Shown here: piece by piece, positions 12,067 to 23,436 of the stretch
Layout of the letters: every line of letters begins with the position of its first letter
Position numbering within the stretch: position 1 is the first letter of the stretch
Source of the DNA: Cercospora beticola
Lineage: Eukaryota > Ascomycota > Dothideomycetes > Mycosphaerellales > Mycosphaerellaceae
Assembly (NCBI RefSeq): GCF_033473495.1
Contig: NC_088939.1
Location: 558,001 to 622,000, forward strand
Length of the DNA: 64,000 nucleotides
Direction of reading: 5' to 3'
Notes under the pieces: generated by a model
What the model was told of the DNA's origin: nothing
The model's database searches: none
Seen by the model: the letters and a program-made list of their open reading frames with translations, nothing else
Position numbers and translations under genes: made by a program

Positions 12067-13010
12067 GCTGGGCGATTTCCTTTGGAAGGTCAGGTAGAGG
12101 TGTCAAAGTGGTGTCGCGTGGGTCCTGCTGCTGCGATGCAAGGATTGTGGGTTGTGGTGGAGGGGAGAAGAGAGGGAAGTGATGTTGGTGCGGTGAACAA
12201 CAGAGGCCAAATGATGGTGGGGCTGGCCTCTCGGTCGGAGCTCGCTCAGTGCACGAAACAGCGCCCGCTGCAGGCCTCGTTCTTGCAGAGCAGCAAAGGT
12301 GAAACGCGTGTCGCAGCACTGCTACTGTTGCTGGCGCTCACTGTGCATGTCCCACCGGCACGAGCACCCACAGCACTGTCTTCTGTGCATGTCATCGCCG
12401 TGAGCGCATCTCTGCATGTCGTCACAATCGGCAGCGCATTACTCGTGCAACAGCAGCAGCAATCGTGTCTGCAGGGATCGTAGCGAGAGGCACGGCGCGA
12501 CGAAGTGGTCCATCGCATCTCTATACCAGACGGCGGCACTTCACCTACTACACGGCAGCCCTACGGCGGCCGCAACGGAACAGGCTAGATGGACGCGGTA
12601 GAGCAGCAGAAAGCCGAACTTGTTCGCGGACGCAATTTCGCCCAGCCACCACGTTTTTGGCGGCAGAGTGGTGCGCTGTCTGGCTGCTGGACGCCAAAGG
12701 CGCGCCAATTCCCCAGGTCTCGTCCTCCTCCCGCACGCAGGTTCATCCTTGCTACTTTCTGCTCGCCGCGACCGTCATCGTCGACCGTTTTACTACTACT
12801 CCTTTTTAATCTCACTATTGTACGATACTGAGGAGCGATATCCTCTCGGCATCACGCTTAGATCTGGTGTTCGCCGTCGCGCCTGCCACCACCACGTGTC
12901 CTGACGTGCTCCCATTGCGCGCGAACCCCAATTGCCGGACCGAACACGTCGATCGCACGCATCCATCAATCGCATTGCTACCGTCGCAACGACCGTCGCG
13001 TGATAGAACG
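12067..13010. other. Divergent promoter region RDI1/Bqt4-like
   Basis: 944 bp between outward-facing ATGs. Contains a short CAG run near 12451. Open frames here look non-coding. Confidence 0.45.
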
Positions 13011-14459
13011 ATGGCACCCTCGAACGAGCGTCAGCATGAGCTGCCTGCGAGGCGCAACACGATGCTCGAAGAGTCGCGCGCTCCATTGCGTACGTCGCAT
13101 TCCATTGGAATTGCTGGATACAACACGGGCTGACGGGAGTGCATCACAGATGAGAATTTGGTGGAGCGCAGATGCTTGGGACAGACTGAGCTGAAGGTCA
13201 AGCCCGGCCAGGTCGGCACGTCCAACGCGACCAAGCTCGAAAACTTGGGCGTGCTGGACTACGCGCATTTGCGCGTTCCCCTGCCTAAGGACTTGACCGG
13301 CAGTGGCATCTTTTCGCGCGGACCAAACCGAAAGTTCCCTGAAGCATATTTCTTGATGGTACGTGGATGGGATGAGACGGCGCGTAGACAAAATGCTGAG
13401 TGAAAAAATAGCGACGATCAAGTGACGGCTTCATTAGCGCAACGGGCATGTTCAAGGCTGCATTCCCGTGGGCAGAAGCAGCTGAAGAGGCAGCTGAAAA
13501 GGAATACATTAAGCAGCTCGAAGAGGCTTCGAGCGAGGAAGTTGCCGGCAACGTGTGGATTGACCCCAAGAAAGGTGTGTAACCATGACTCTGCCGGTTG
13601 CGGGGCACCGCAGCTAATTCACATTCCAACAGCCCTCGACCTGTCCGAAGAGTACGGCATCAAACTCTGGATCGCCGCGCTTCTCGACCCCGAACCGATC
13701 ACACACGGAACCAGCGACCCCAAGAAGAGCATCAAGTCTCCGCCGCCGTTCCACATGAGCGAGGCATCGAATGGCGTCAGCCGCTCGCCGGCCGAGAAAG
13801 CTGGCAAGCGCGGCACCACGCGCGGTTCGCGCAGCTTGCGATCAGAATCGCCATCAAAGGCAAAGGCGACGCCGCGCAAGATCGCCACCCCACGAAGGCC
13901 GCGACGAACTCGAGGTACCACCGCCGAGCCGGAGGAAGCTGCAGCGCCAGTAGAACACGTCAATGGCACGGCGCCCAAGGATACCGTCAGAGTCGAGGTT
14001 GAAACCACCACGAGGGAAGGTGCGGAAGGCGATGTCGAAGATGTGAAGCTGAAGATGGAACTTCCATCAAATCACCCCGACTTGAAGATCCCAGACAACA
14101 CAGAGGACATGCTCGAAAAGGCCAGACAGATGGTCGCCGAGGCGAGGAAGATCGAAGGCAACTCGACCGTTCGCGAGAAGGCCAAGCGAAAGATTGACGA
14201 AGTCGTCGACGAGGATGATGAAGTTGAAATTGAAGCCGCTTCGCGCGCAGCAAGCAAAGCCAAGCCGGTGGAAGTCGAGCTTCGTAAGGAGAAGATTCGA
14301 CGGAAGGCCCTGACTGGTGTCGCGGTTACTGCGGCAGTTGGGTACGTTGATTCCTTTGCGCCAATTTCAAGGTTCACCGAAGACGTTGCTAACATACTCC
14401 TCAACAGTTTCCTCATACCACAATTACCCTCCTTGTTGGCCAACTTCAACTTCTTCTAA
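13011..14459 (+). CDS. Bqt4-like KilA-N/APSES inner nuclear membrane protein
   Basis: Five exons (13011-13089, 13150-13358, 13412-13574, 13633-14341, 14408-14459) join in phase to 403 aa. Residues about 60-175 form a KilA-N/APSES-like fold: YAHLRVPLP, the RRSSDGFISATGMFKAAFPWA block starting at residue 97, then an acidic helix and GNVWI-DP-K-A-L-D-L-EEYGI. A long charged middle with basic clusters and coiled-coil potential follows. A hydrophobic C-terminal segment (about 376-403, TGVAVTAAVG then FLIPQLP) runs to the end. In fission yeast Bqt4 this layout anchors telomeres to the nuclear envelope. That role is inferred here from architecture. The alternative label, APSES transcription factor (StuA/Xbp1 class), is less likely because of the tail anchor. 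It carries a short last exon of 52 nt. Confidence 0.78.
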
Positions 14460-15889
14460 GAGTGATGAAGGAGAGAATGGAGAGAGCGAAGAAAACAACA
14501 AAGATCTGTGTCTGTCTGCTTTACAACAATCAAGATACCACTGGGGTTTCGAAAGAGAAACATTGGGAGTTTGAGGCGATGACTGATGCTGGCTGCTATC
14601 TATCGTAGTGCATCTGATTTTTCTGCTTTCTGTGTGCTTACGCGCGTGTCGTTGTTAGTATTGTCTCCTTGAGTCTGGAAGCACAGAGCGTGAGGGAAAG
14701 AATGGAACTGGAATTGAAGCGAAAGGGAAGGAGCAAACGAGTCATGGGAAAGCCGGACTTCATTGGCCGTCAGTAGGAAGCAGAGAGCGTCCAGCCATCG
14801 CGGCGCAATAGGCAGAAGAGTGAGTTGATGAGTATGCCAAATCACCTTTTCACTGCTGCTAGATTGTACGCGAAGGGCAAAGTAGAAGAAGCAAGCATGA
14901 TACCAATATAGCGCTCGACTTGGCTGCTCCCAGAGACAGATTTAATACCACGACCACCCACAGCTCTATTCCCGCCGGGAACGTTGTCTCCTATTCCTCA
15001 ACACCGTCTTGTCAGAAGCGGCGCATTAACTGGGCGAGCATCTGCCAGGCAAACCAGCAATCAGCGTCAGATAAATTCTCCTGAAAGGCACATTCGGGAG
15101 GCCGAACGACATTGAAGTTGACATTGCCGTAGTGTCGTTTGCATGGACATCACATCACTCACTAATCTCCTTCTCAGACCATGAAGACACCTGCGCGGTG
15201 GTCGGCTGAACAGCTCCTCCGTACCAAGTTTTTCCTCCCCCTTGCCCCCGTGTCACCGTTGGTCACTGCCTTACGTATGGACCGGGCGGATTTACAGTCT
15301 CACATGTAGAGTCGAGAGCCGAGATGGCACAGCAGAGCACATATGAAGCGGCTGATGCTCGGACACTTCGTAGACTTGTCAATTATACTGATATCTACGA
15401 GGTGGTGAGATTTGATGGTTGAGTATTCTTTGTTGAAATCGCAGCAGATGCCGAAAATGTTGTTTCCCGCCGCGCCATACGTGGAATGTAGCACATAGCC
15501 ATTGCCTTGGGTCGCCTCGGGGGCTTGGGAGTGTCGGCAAGCCGAAGCTGCTTGCAGACAAATCGTGTAAGGACGTGTAGCTGCGAGTCTTGAGCATGCC
15601 TGGACTGGTGTATGGGCTCAATCTAGAAGTAAATAGAAGCTGAAAAGGTCTCCTCTTTGCAACAGTGGCGAGTTGTAGTCAGAGGATCACTTTCTTTCAT
15701 TTCGTGTCCATCTATACAATGCTGCTTTTCATGCCGTGCTATTCGCATGCGACACCTGCAGTCGCGTCATGCTATCTCGATCGCGTTCCACGAGACTCTT
15801 ATCTCTTCACATATCTTGTGCGACCGTGTCCCCTCACTTCATACAGTACTCATCATCATGACGTGTGCACCTCTTCCACTGTTCCGCGC
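14460..15889. other. Convergent intergenic Bqt4-like/thioredoxin
   Basis: 1.4 kb between two convergent stops. Only scattered short frames occur. No gene, tRNA or repeat is recognised. Confidence 0.5.
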
Positions 15890-16417
15890 CTAGTAGTGCG
15901 CCTTGATGGCAGCCTCGAGAGCATTTGGGTTCGCGCCCACGACTTCCTGGACCTTCTCGCCGTTCTTGAACAGGTAGAAAGTTGGCATGGCACGGACACC
16001 GAGCTCTTGCGCAACATCGGGGAGCTCGTCAACGTCCAACTTGTAGAAGGTCGCGTTGTTGTATTGGTCGGCGAATCTGTTGAGGCGCATGTGGTTAGCC
16101 ATTGTTCGAGGAGGCAAAAAAGTGTAGTCGGTCCTTATTACTCACTTGCTGACTTGTGGCGCAATGACCTTGCAAGGACCGCACCATGTTGCGTAGCAGT
16201 CAATGACGGACAGCTTGTCCTTGTCGGCCTTGAGGCTGTCGAAGTCGGCCTTGGCCTTGATGTTGTGAACGGCCTCTGCTGGCATGGTGGAGGAGAAGTT
16301 GCGGAAGGTTTGTTGGATGGGTTGGTATGTAGCGCGGAAGGCGGTGGTGGTGCTAGTTCTGCTGCTGAGTCGGGTGGTGAGCAGTGTTTGGCGCAAGAGG
16401 GTTGAGGATGGAGACAT
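15890..16417 (-). CDS. Thioredoxin with mitochondrial-type leader
   Basis: Two exons (16417-16146 and 16076-15890; 69-bp intron) give 152 aa. The redox motif WCGPCK is at residues 78-83, preceded by V-I-D-C-Y-A-T. The second exon has the YKLDVDE strand and the cis-Pro motif RAMPTFYLF. Residues 1-44 are rich in Arg, Ser, Thr and Leu with no acidic residues, like a mitochondrial presequence. A second ATG at residue 45 opens MPAEAVHN, a standard cytosolic thioredoxin start, so the locus could make two forms. Thioredoxins reduce protein disulfides using NADPH and thioredoxin reductase. The intron splits the codon just after the active-site helix. Confidence 0.93.
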
Positions 16418-18761
16418 GGAACAAAGAGCAAAGCAAAAGGTGGGACGCGGGTGGGTGGTGTTTATAGATAGGGATGATGCGCAGAGTGGTTTCTAAGCGT
16501 GCGCGCGGCCGTTGTGTCTGTTTCTCGCGCTGGTTTGCTTGCTAATCGGGACGAGCCAGGCTTGCCCGAGTTGCAGCCGAGCGATGCCGGGTGCTGCTTT
16601 CGCTGTGTCGTGGTGGAATGTTCACGTACCTGAGCTGTAATCAATCGACAGATGCTGAGATGCGTGTGGTTGGTGCTGGGAAGATCTATGTAGAAGTGCA
16701 GAAGGCAGGTGACAAATGCGCGAGGCTATTCTCAGCTCACTGTTTTCCGCCACCTTCAGGCAAAGGAAGGCGATGGCGTAATTTATGCCCCGCGCCGACA
16801 AGGGTCGCGAGAGAGGCTGCACAGGCTGCTTGCAGCCGAACTCGCTTCACTTCACTTCACCTTTCACGTGTCTGGCTGTCGGTTGCTTTGCTACAGGCGG
16901 CGTACACTTCTGGATAATCCTCTCTCACGACAGCTCTTCTTCACCTCGCAAGGAGCAGGATTGTGGCGAACAGACGCCCTTTGCATTCCTACCCATTGAA
17001 TCCGGAGTGATGTCTCGGGCTCCGGCAGGGCTGTCCTCCAAAAGTCCACAATCGCAACAAAGCTTTGGTGATCCGGACGAAGTTCCATGAGGAGGATACC
17101 GCTACGAAGGAGATACTGTTGTACTACTTTGCCTCCAGGTCTTCGATAGAGAGATGGATGATTCATCTGGACTGACGTTGACACACCGCCTTCCTTAGTC
17201 GCGCGACTTGTTGATGCTTCACTTCAACTCGTGCAGATCAGTTCAGTGACAAAACTGTTCAGCAGGAGTTCTGGAGCTTGAAGTTGATTTCTTCTCACAT
17301 CTAGATGCCATAATGTCCGAAGTCAAAAGATCCTTGGGTGACCGTACCCTTCAAGAGCACTCAAATGGAGCCACAAAGCGTTGAAACACTTTACTTCGCT
17401 GGCAAGCTGCATTGCACTAGCGCTGTGCGCGTGAGTCAGCTCTTTCTCCGGCTCAAAACACTTGTTTGCGCTTCTCGCCCTCCTCTTCCTTCTTTTCTCT
17501 TCTATCCACAGACTGCATCGGCTATTGTGCATAGCTTGCGCCAGTCTGTGAGATCCGTATTGCTGTGTTTTGCAAAGCATGGCAACACGTGTGCGCAATC
17601 AGCACGTCCGTACGTCCGGCATCGAGATTCCTGCAATCTCTGCTGAGTGACTGCTGGCTGCTGTGCATTTCAGGCGGCGCTTGAGCCTTCAAACTCAGAC
17701 GCACTTGCCTCTCGGTTACGGGCCCAGTCCTTAGGACCACTTCCACTCACCTTTTTGACCTTACATCTTGAGCCCAGCTCAGTTGTGTCACGACATAACC
17801 TCTTCTAACCTCACGGTCTTGAGTTTTATCTAAGCCCGACCATCTGTCCCTGGATATGGGCTCAGCCTTAAGTCCACTTCTGCTAATCCAGCTTCCACAA
17901 TGGGCATCGAGAATCATGCATGAATCACGGCGCTGGACTGCTCAGTCCCATCTGCGAACGTACAACGAGATATCACCGCCTCCACCGTATACTCTAAGAG
18001 AAGAATCCGTATAGCCCGGAGAGCCATTCGCATCCGGTCATGTCATCATTCGACTAAAATAGACCCAGCATGGTCACCTAATTTTGACGAATGGCAACCA
18101 TCTATGATTCAGTGATTGCAGTCATTGGGCCCACTCAATCGACTCGGACACCTCTGGCACTGAGCACTTGCTCTGAAACGCTCGCTATGGCCAGTGACCC
18201 TGCCGTAATCACTGGCCTATCCGAGAATGCTCGGCAAATGGGCCCCGTGCGAAGACGAGACCAGCACGAGCTGTTAGGCCGTCAGTTATCTCGCTCGACG
18301 AGCTCTTGAAGGAACGAGACAGCGATCATTTCCAACAGTAGGAAGTGGCCGAACACTCACAATCGGTTCTGTGGTGAACGAGCCCAGCAAGTCACGCCAA
18401 GAAACATACAGCGCGTGATCCACTCCGGCACTCTGGATCCGCTCATTCACTCGATTCGGCGCTACTGCATGATGTGCCGACAGCCTTGCTCCCACTATTA
18501 AAGGATCAGAGCTCTCGACCACAACAACATTACGCACACCAACACCGACAAAACAACATCGGCACGACAACACCATCGCCGAATACCTTCCTCAACGCAC
18601 ACAGCGTGAGCAGCACTTAGCATCTCAGAGACTAAGGACTCGAATCCGCACGGTTCCTCGAATCATTCTCCTTCGACCAAGGTACAAGGCCACATTGTTC
18701 CACCTGCAAAGACACTTCGCAGTTCTGTACTGGGCCGACTCAGCTCTGCACAGACGTCGCC
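16418..18761. other. Intergenic thioredoxin/F-box gene
   Basis: 2.3 kb between two outward-facing starts. Short overlapping frames only, and no domain signature. A CACTT/CACTTCA short run sits near 16846-16862. Confidence 0.5.
16461..16466 (-). promoter_or_regulatory. Possible TATA element of the thioredoxin gene
   Basis: TATAAA on the minus strand, 44 nt before the ATG at 16417. This implies a very short leader for the long form, so it may instead favour the internal start. Position-only evidence. Confidence 0.25.
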
Positions 18762-20544
18762 ATGTTCTCATCCATCCGCCCACGCCTGGCGCAGATTGGC
18801 GACAGCTGTGAGCCTACACTGCCAAATCCGACAGCCCAAGCTCGCGTCTTGCCATCCGCCACCATCCATGATCTGCCGATCGAGCTTCTTGTAGAGATCG
18901 TTGGATATACTCCCGATATCAAGGACCTCCGCTCGCTATGCCTTGCGAGCAAATCACTTAGCAATGCGGCCACGCCCTCCCTGTACCATAATATTTACGT
19001 CGGCAAGGATGCTGGCCGGATGCACAACCTGGTCCGCACGTTGTCGCAAAGTCCGCCTCTGGCAATGCACATCAAGAGCATGCAGCTCCATCTTTGGACA
19101 GATGGGGATACCGTCATACCCACCCCATCTGAGCTCATCAGCTTTCTCGAAGCTATTCTCCCAATCGCCTCATACGATAGCTGGTTCCATCGCAAATTGG
19201 CCAATGCTCTACGTCACGGCTACTATGACGGGAATGCTATCTTGCTACTGCTCCTCGCCGTACAAGTCGATAAATTGGATTTGCTAGAGGATTGCGGCCG
19301 AGTCGCACTCCTGCAGTCCCACGGCAACTTCAATTTCCAACATTTCCCGGATTTTGTAAAGGCCTTGATCAAGTGGGCAGCCTCATCAGGTTCAATCAAG
19401 CCCGCTTGCAGCTCAGATCTGTTTCCACCAAAGAGTGCACTGAATAACGTACGGACGCTTCGCTTCTATCCAGACAAAACTGTCAGGCTCGCTGGGGACG
19501 TCGAGTCCGATGACCCCTTCGACAAATACTTTCCAGCGGTCTATCCATTCCAGTACATGCTTCTTCCACGTCTAGAAGAATTTTCGACGCGCGCCTCGGA
19601 GTCATGCAACAGCTTCCCTCCGATGTATGGACAGGCCAACTCGTATATTACTCGTCTCCATATCACGTGGACCGCCATGGACTCGAAGGACGTAGGACTA
19701 GCCATTCGAACATGCCAAAAGCTGGTCGAATTGTCCGTCCAGTGGAATCCGGACACACTCGAGTTTGATTACTCTACTGCAACAATCGATCTCCACGAGA
19801 TTCGTTCAGCTTTGGGTCAGCATGCAGACAGTCTGAAGATCTTGGATCTAAGCTTCACTGCACGCGAAGTGTGCCCAGCACTTGTTCGTAAGTCATTAAT
19901 CCTTTTCGCGCCCTCCTCCAACAGTCGATTGTGCTCTCGTCGGTTGGATAGCAGGGAGCGGACTTTACAGAACCCTGTGAGACGAGCTAATAATCTTCAC
20001 AGGCGGTAACCTAGGCACTCTTTCTCAGTTCTCGGCTCTCCAAACGCTACACCTGGATGAGACGTCTATGTTCAGGTCCGAGGTCTCTGAACTCATCCAA
20101 GACTGGGAACCACTACGTTCTTTTCAACGGGTGTCCAGCTTTCTACCATCAAACCTCCAGGAATTTCATCTCGACACTCGAAAACCTATGTCACCTATCA
20201 CGGTTTACGAGGTATTGAGCACTATCGGCGTCATGCTGCCAGCACGTCTGACCGAGTTGTCCATGGTCTTCGAATACGGTTGTTGGATCGATCTTGCGAG
20301 GAAGCACACAGACTGCTGTCAGGTGCTGTCGTTCCATCCATTGATCACTGGACTGGTGTGTGGAAGCAGTCCTACTAGGCTCGACATGAAGAGAGTGCTG
20401 CAACTTACTGTCAAGCACCAGGATGGTGTCCTCGTCGGTCTGCGTGAAGCGATGGCCACCGACTTGAAGAAAGCACTACGGGAAGGCCTGAAAGCAGATC
20501 ATGAAGACGCAAATGATGAAGAACCAGAAGAGGCTACCGAATGA
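18762..20544 (+). CDS. F-box protein
   Basis: Two exons (18762-19887 and 20003-20544; 115-bp intron GTAAGT...CACAG) give 555 aa. Residues 34-80 match an F-box: I-H-D-L-P-I-E-L-L-V-E-I-V, then DLRSLCLASKSL and the P-S-L-Y-H-N-I-Y-V ending typical of fungal F-box proteins. The rest has irregular leucine-rich segments (for example LKILDLSF before the splice site and LQTLHLDE after it) that could form an LRR-like substrate-binding surface. The tail is acidic. F-box proteins link Skp1-Cul1 ubiquitin ligases to substrates. The target cannot be read from the sequence. It converges on the secreted Cys-rich gene with 283 bp between stops. Confidence 0.85.
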
Positions 20545-20827
20545 AGGGCAATGGAGAGTTCGGATGGGCATGCAGCACAGATGCGACGCGCACAATCTCT
20601 ACCCAGCGAGTTACCTTGCCTGAGAGAGGCCTACCTTCACAGTACAAGGTGCCGGAGAGCTGGGAAGAGGCTTCACCGATACTGCTGGGATGACGGCGAT
20701 GATTCTGCGGAAACGAGCGAGTGTATACTGCCTAGGTAGTAGCTGACAGAATTGATGCGTGAGCGAACGACCTCTCCCCCCTCCGCCCTTTCCTGCCTCT
20801 CCCTTCACTCACTCCTGCTTCAAGCCT

Positions 20828-21303
20828 CTAAACACACTTGCCATGCTTCTTAATATCATGCTGACTACCATGACAATGAATCTTGTCCGAATCACCCTTG
20901 CATCCTCTCAAATAATTGCCACTGCCATCCAACAAAGACCTCGGATTTCCGTCCGAACCACAGTCTCCGAACTTGTAGTCTTGACCATCGATGTTGAAGA
21001 CCTGATTGCAGGCATTACCTTGGAGAGAGCCGAGAATGCGGACTGCTGGACAGGCGGATCTGCCTTCAATCCTGGGAAGAAGAACAAAGATTAGTGGCAG
21101 CAAAGGCGAATGGAAAGTGGTATTACGGCTTACCAGGCGACCCAGTGGTTCACGCTGTCACTTTGGAGTTCTTCTCCGTAGCCGATGCCGACACCGATGG
21201 GGGCACGTCCGAGGATATCGGAGGCCTGCGATTGCTCGTCGAATGGATAGGCGTTGATGAAGCTGAAGGCGGCGAGAGCCAGGACAGAGAGTTGGAACTG
21301 CAT
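20828..21303 (-). CDS. Small secreted cysteine-rich protein (effector candidate)
   Basis: Two exons (21303-21134 and 21071-20828; 62-bp intron) give 137 aa. A clear signal peptide (MQFQLSVLALAAFSFINA) ends near residue 18. The mature chain has six cysteines at 64, 78, 94, 114, 123 and 136, an even number that suits three disulfides, and is rich in Gly, Asp and His. All cysteines lie in the second exon. No family was recognised. Size, signal peptide and cysteine content fit secreted fungal effectors or surface proteins, but function is unknown. A partial, degenerate copy of its C-terminus lies in the same orientation at 22226-22342. The gene is split so that neither exon alone looks like a normal protein. 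Confidence 0.8.
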
Positions 21304-22091
21304 TTTTCCTTTCTTGAGATGTTTAGGAGTAGTAGACTCGAGAAGCTGTCTGAGATTCTTTTAATGGATGCTGTTGTAGCTTCTGATATTTTTCTCCTTG
21401 GCCAGGACTTCGGGACGAGCTATATACATCGGCCTCTCTGCATCAGGCGTGCCGTCTGGTTCACCGGTACTCACGCTGCTTTCTCATCGTGAAACATGGC
21501 CCTCGTGATCACCGCCTCTTTTAGGCTTTTGGACCAGATTGTTTGTCAGCCGCAACGACATCGTTACCACCATAGCAAAATCTCCTCGTGTCACCAGTGA
21601 GTGTTGTCTTTCATTGGCCAGAAGCAAATACCTCCTGTGCAGATGGTAAACTGCCAGAACATATCTGAATTGCTTCAAGACTTCAACATCAAACGAGCCA
21701 ACGATTGTATCCGATCACTATGCTATGTGACAGTTGTCAATCAGAATCCCAGCTCTCAGCTGAGGCCATTCCAAAGTTTCGAAATACGAGAAGTGACATT
21801 CCTGTGTAGTAGCATTTGAGCGGCTCGAAAGGTCCCGCTCCACCGTACGACCCATACAGTCGTACAAAATACATCCGGATCCGAGTTCTTGCCATCATAT
21901 CACCGAAGCTGCGATTCCTTTGTTACAGCGGCTGAGTGATTCGAAAAGAGTTGTAAGAAAGACTCTCAAAGCTTGACAGAAACTACGCCAATTGGGAGGG
22001 CCTTACATTAGCCACAATATGTGTGCGACCCGAGAGGAAGAACTGGAATATCTGCTGACGACTACTTGTTCATGTGTAACATCGTGCGAGG

Positions 22092-22125
<34 letters not shown>

Positions 22126-22225
22126 CTTGTTTGGTGAGATCGGCCTTAGAACCTCAAATTCGCTCGTCGCTTTTTTCTTGCAACCACCGAAGTGATGATG
22201 GAAGAGTGAGATAAAATTCAATCTC
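21304..22225. other. Upstream region of secreted protein gene
   Basis: 0.9 kb containing the promoter of the secreted protein gene and a GT dinucleotide run. No convincing gene. Confidence 0.5.
22094..22124. repeat. (GT)n microsatellite
   Basis: About fifteen uninterrupted GT units, the longest simple repeat noticed in the window. Confidence 0.95.
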
Positions 22226-22342
22226 CTAAACACACTTCCCGTGGTTCTTGATATCATGCTGACTGCCATGACAATGAATCTTATCCGAGTCACCTCTCCA
22301 TCCCCTTCCAGAGTGCCCGCTGCCGTCCAATAAGGACCTCGG
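22226..22342 (-). pseudogene. Partial degenerate copy of the secreted protein C-terminus
   Basis: About 112 bp align without gaps to the 3' end of the gene at 20828-21303, at roughly 80 percent identity by eye. The reading frame is kept through SLLDGSG, GDSDKIHCHGSQHDIK, HGKCV and the stop. The residue matching Cys114 is Trp, and upstream of the aligned block the frame no longer encodes the CGSDG or CNQVF cysteines. No matching signal-peptide exon was found. It reads as a truncated tandem duplicate. Confidence 0.75.
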
Positions 22343-22418
22343 TGATCTCCAAGTCCGTAGAACCAGTGGTGTCCGCGTCAAGCGCAGTCGTTGCATTTGC
22401 GGTGCCAGATTCGGGCTT

Positions 22419-22921
22419 CTAGTCGTTCTTATCTTTCTGCTCGGCATCTCGCATGTCCGCGTCTCTCGATGCATGAGCCGGAGTGTCCTGTCTCACACTC
22501 GTCCTGCCATCATCGACACCATTTCCGCCACGAGCTCCTTCCTCACTCGAAGACTGCGCATCAAAAGGAGAGATCTCACCGAGCTCCCGGTCGACGCGGA
22601 GAATGGTCTCAAGCGATGGTGACCGATAATGAATAGGCGGCGTAACTCCTCCCGCCGCCACGACTTTCTTCAAATACTCCAAAGGCGTCCAGGCAGCCCT
22701 CCCATCGACGTGATCTTCGAGTCGAATCATGTTGTGGTTAATGCCGATTGCCATAAACATGGCTCGCCATGCTACGTGAGGTAAAATGTAGATGTGGTCG
22801 TCCATGGGCGGCGTGAGAATCACGACCGGCCCGACATTGCGTGCTGGTAGCCGCCATAGTGCCTGTAGTTGGCGCGTTCAGAGTAGGCTTCGAGTCCGGC
22901 ATGTTCGTTGTGCGAAGACAT
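22419..22921 (-). pseudogene. Hypothetical gene with an apparent frameshift
   Basis: An ATG at 22921 opens a coding-looking frame (MSSHNEHAGLEAYSER, then YRHYGGYQHA). A second coding-looking frame runs from about 22838 to the stop at 22419 and includes GPVVILTPPMDDHIYILPH, MAIGINHNMIRLEDHVDG and an acidic/Gly tail. The two frames meet near 22838/22839 and would be continuous if one base were added there. No GT-AG pair fits the gap. So this is either a decayed gene, a sequencing error, or two unrelated frames. The full reading would be about 167 aa. No family was recognised. The decayed copy of the secreted protein lies directly 3' of it. Confidence 0.4.
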
Positions 22922-23436
22922 TGTGTGTATGTTTTGACGAGCACAGTGAGTCGGTTGAGTGAGGATATTCTGAAGCCTGGGCGGATATGAAGCAGCAGTG
23001 ATCTCGTCCAGTGGTTGTTAGAGCTTGAGGACCGGACAGGAGTTCCTTCTTTTCTACTAGCGACGCAACCCTGGCGTGAACCAGTGAATAGTTGGTCACA
23101 GGCAGCGGTATCCGCATGTGAAGGGACCGAGTGAATAAGCCTGACACACAAAGTTTCCTGACTTGAGAGGGCAATAATGTTGCTTGGCTGGGAGAAGAGC
23201 TCGTGGCAAGAAAAAAGCTGATTTGGCTGTCCTTAGCAATATTCCATTCGTCGAAAATGAAAATTGTTCGGTTCTCAAAGAGCTTCCGCAGAACCTAGAC
23301 TGGGACCACATAGCGTGAGAATGGAATAGGCCCAGCAGGCACAACATCCAAGAGGCAACTGCTTCACCGGACCGTGTCGCAATTACTCCCAAGTCCCGTC
23401 CCACGCAATGAGAAAGAGCGCCGTGTTGCCATTTCC
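22922..23436. other. Intergenic
   Basis: 515 bp between the frameshifted gene and the stop of the secreted 579-aa protein. Nothing recognised. Confidence 0.4.

Noticed and set aside
18620..18660. B-box-like GACTCGAATCC suggesting a tRNA
   Set aside because: The flanks do not form the T stem and no A box or acceptor stem was found.
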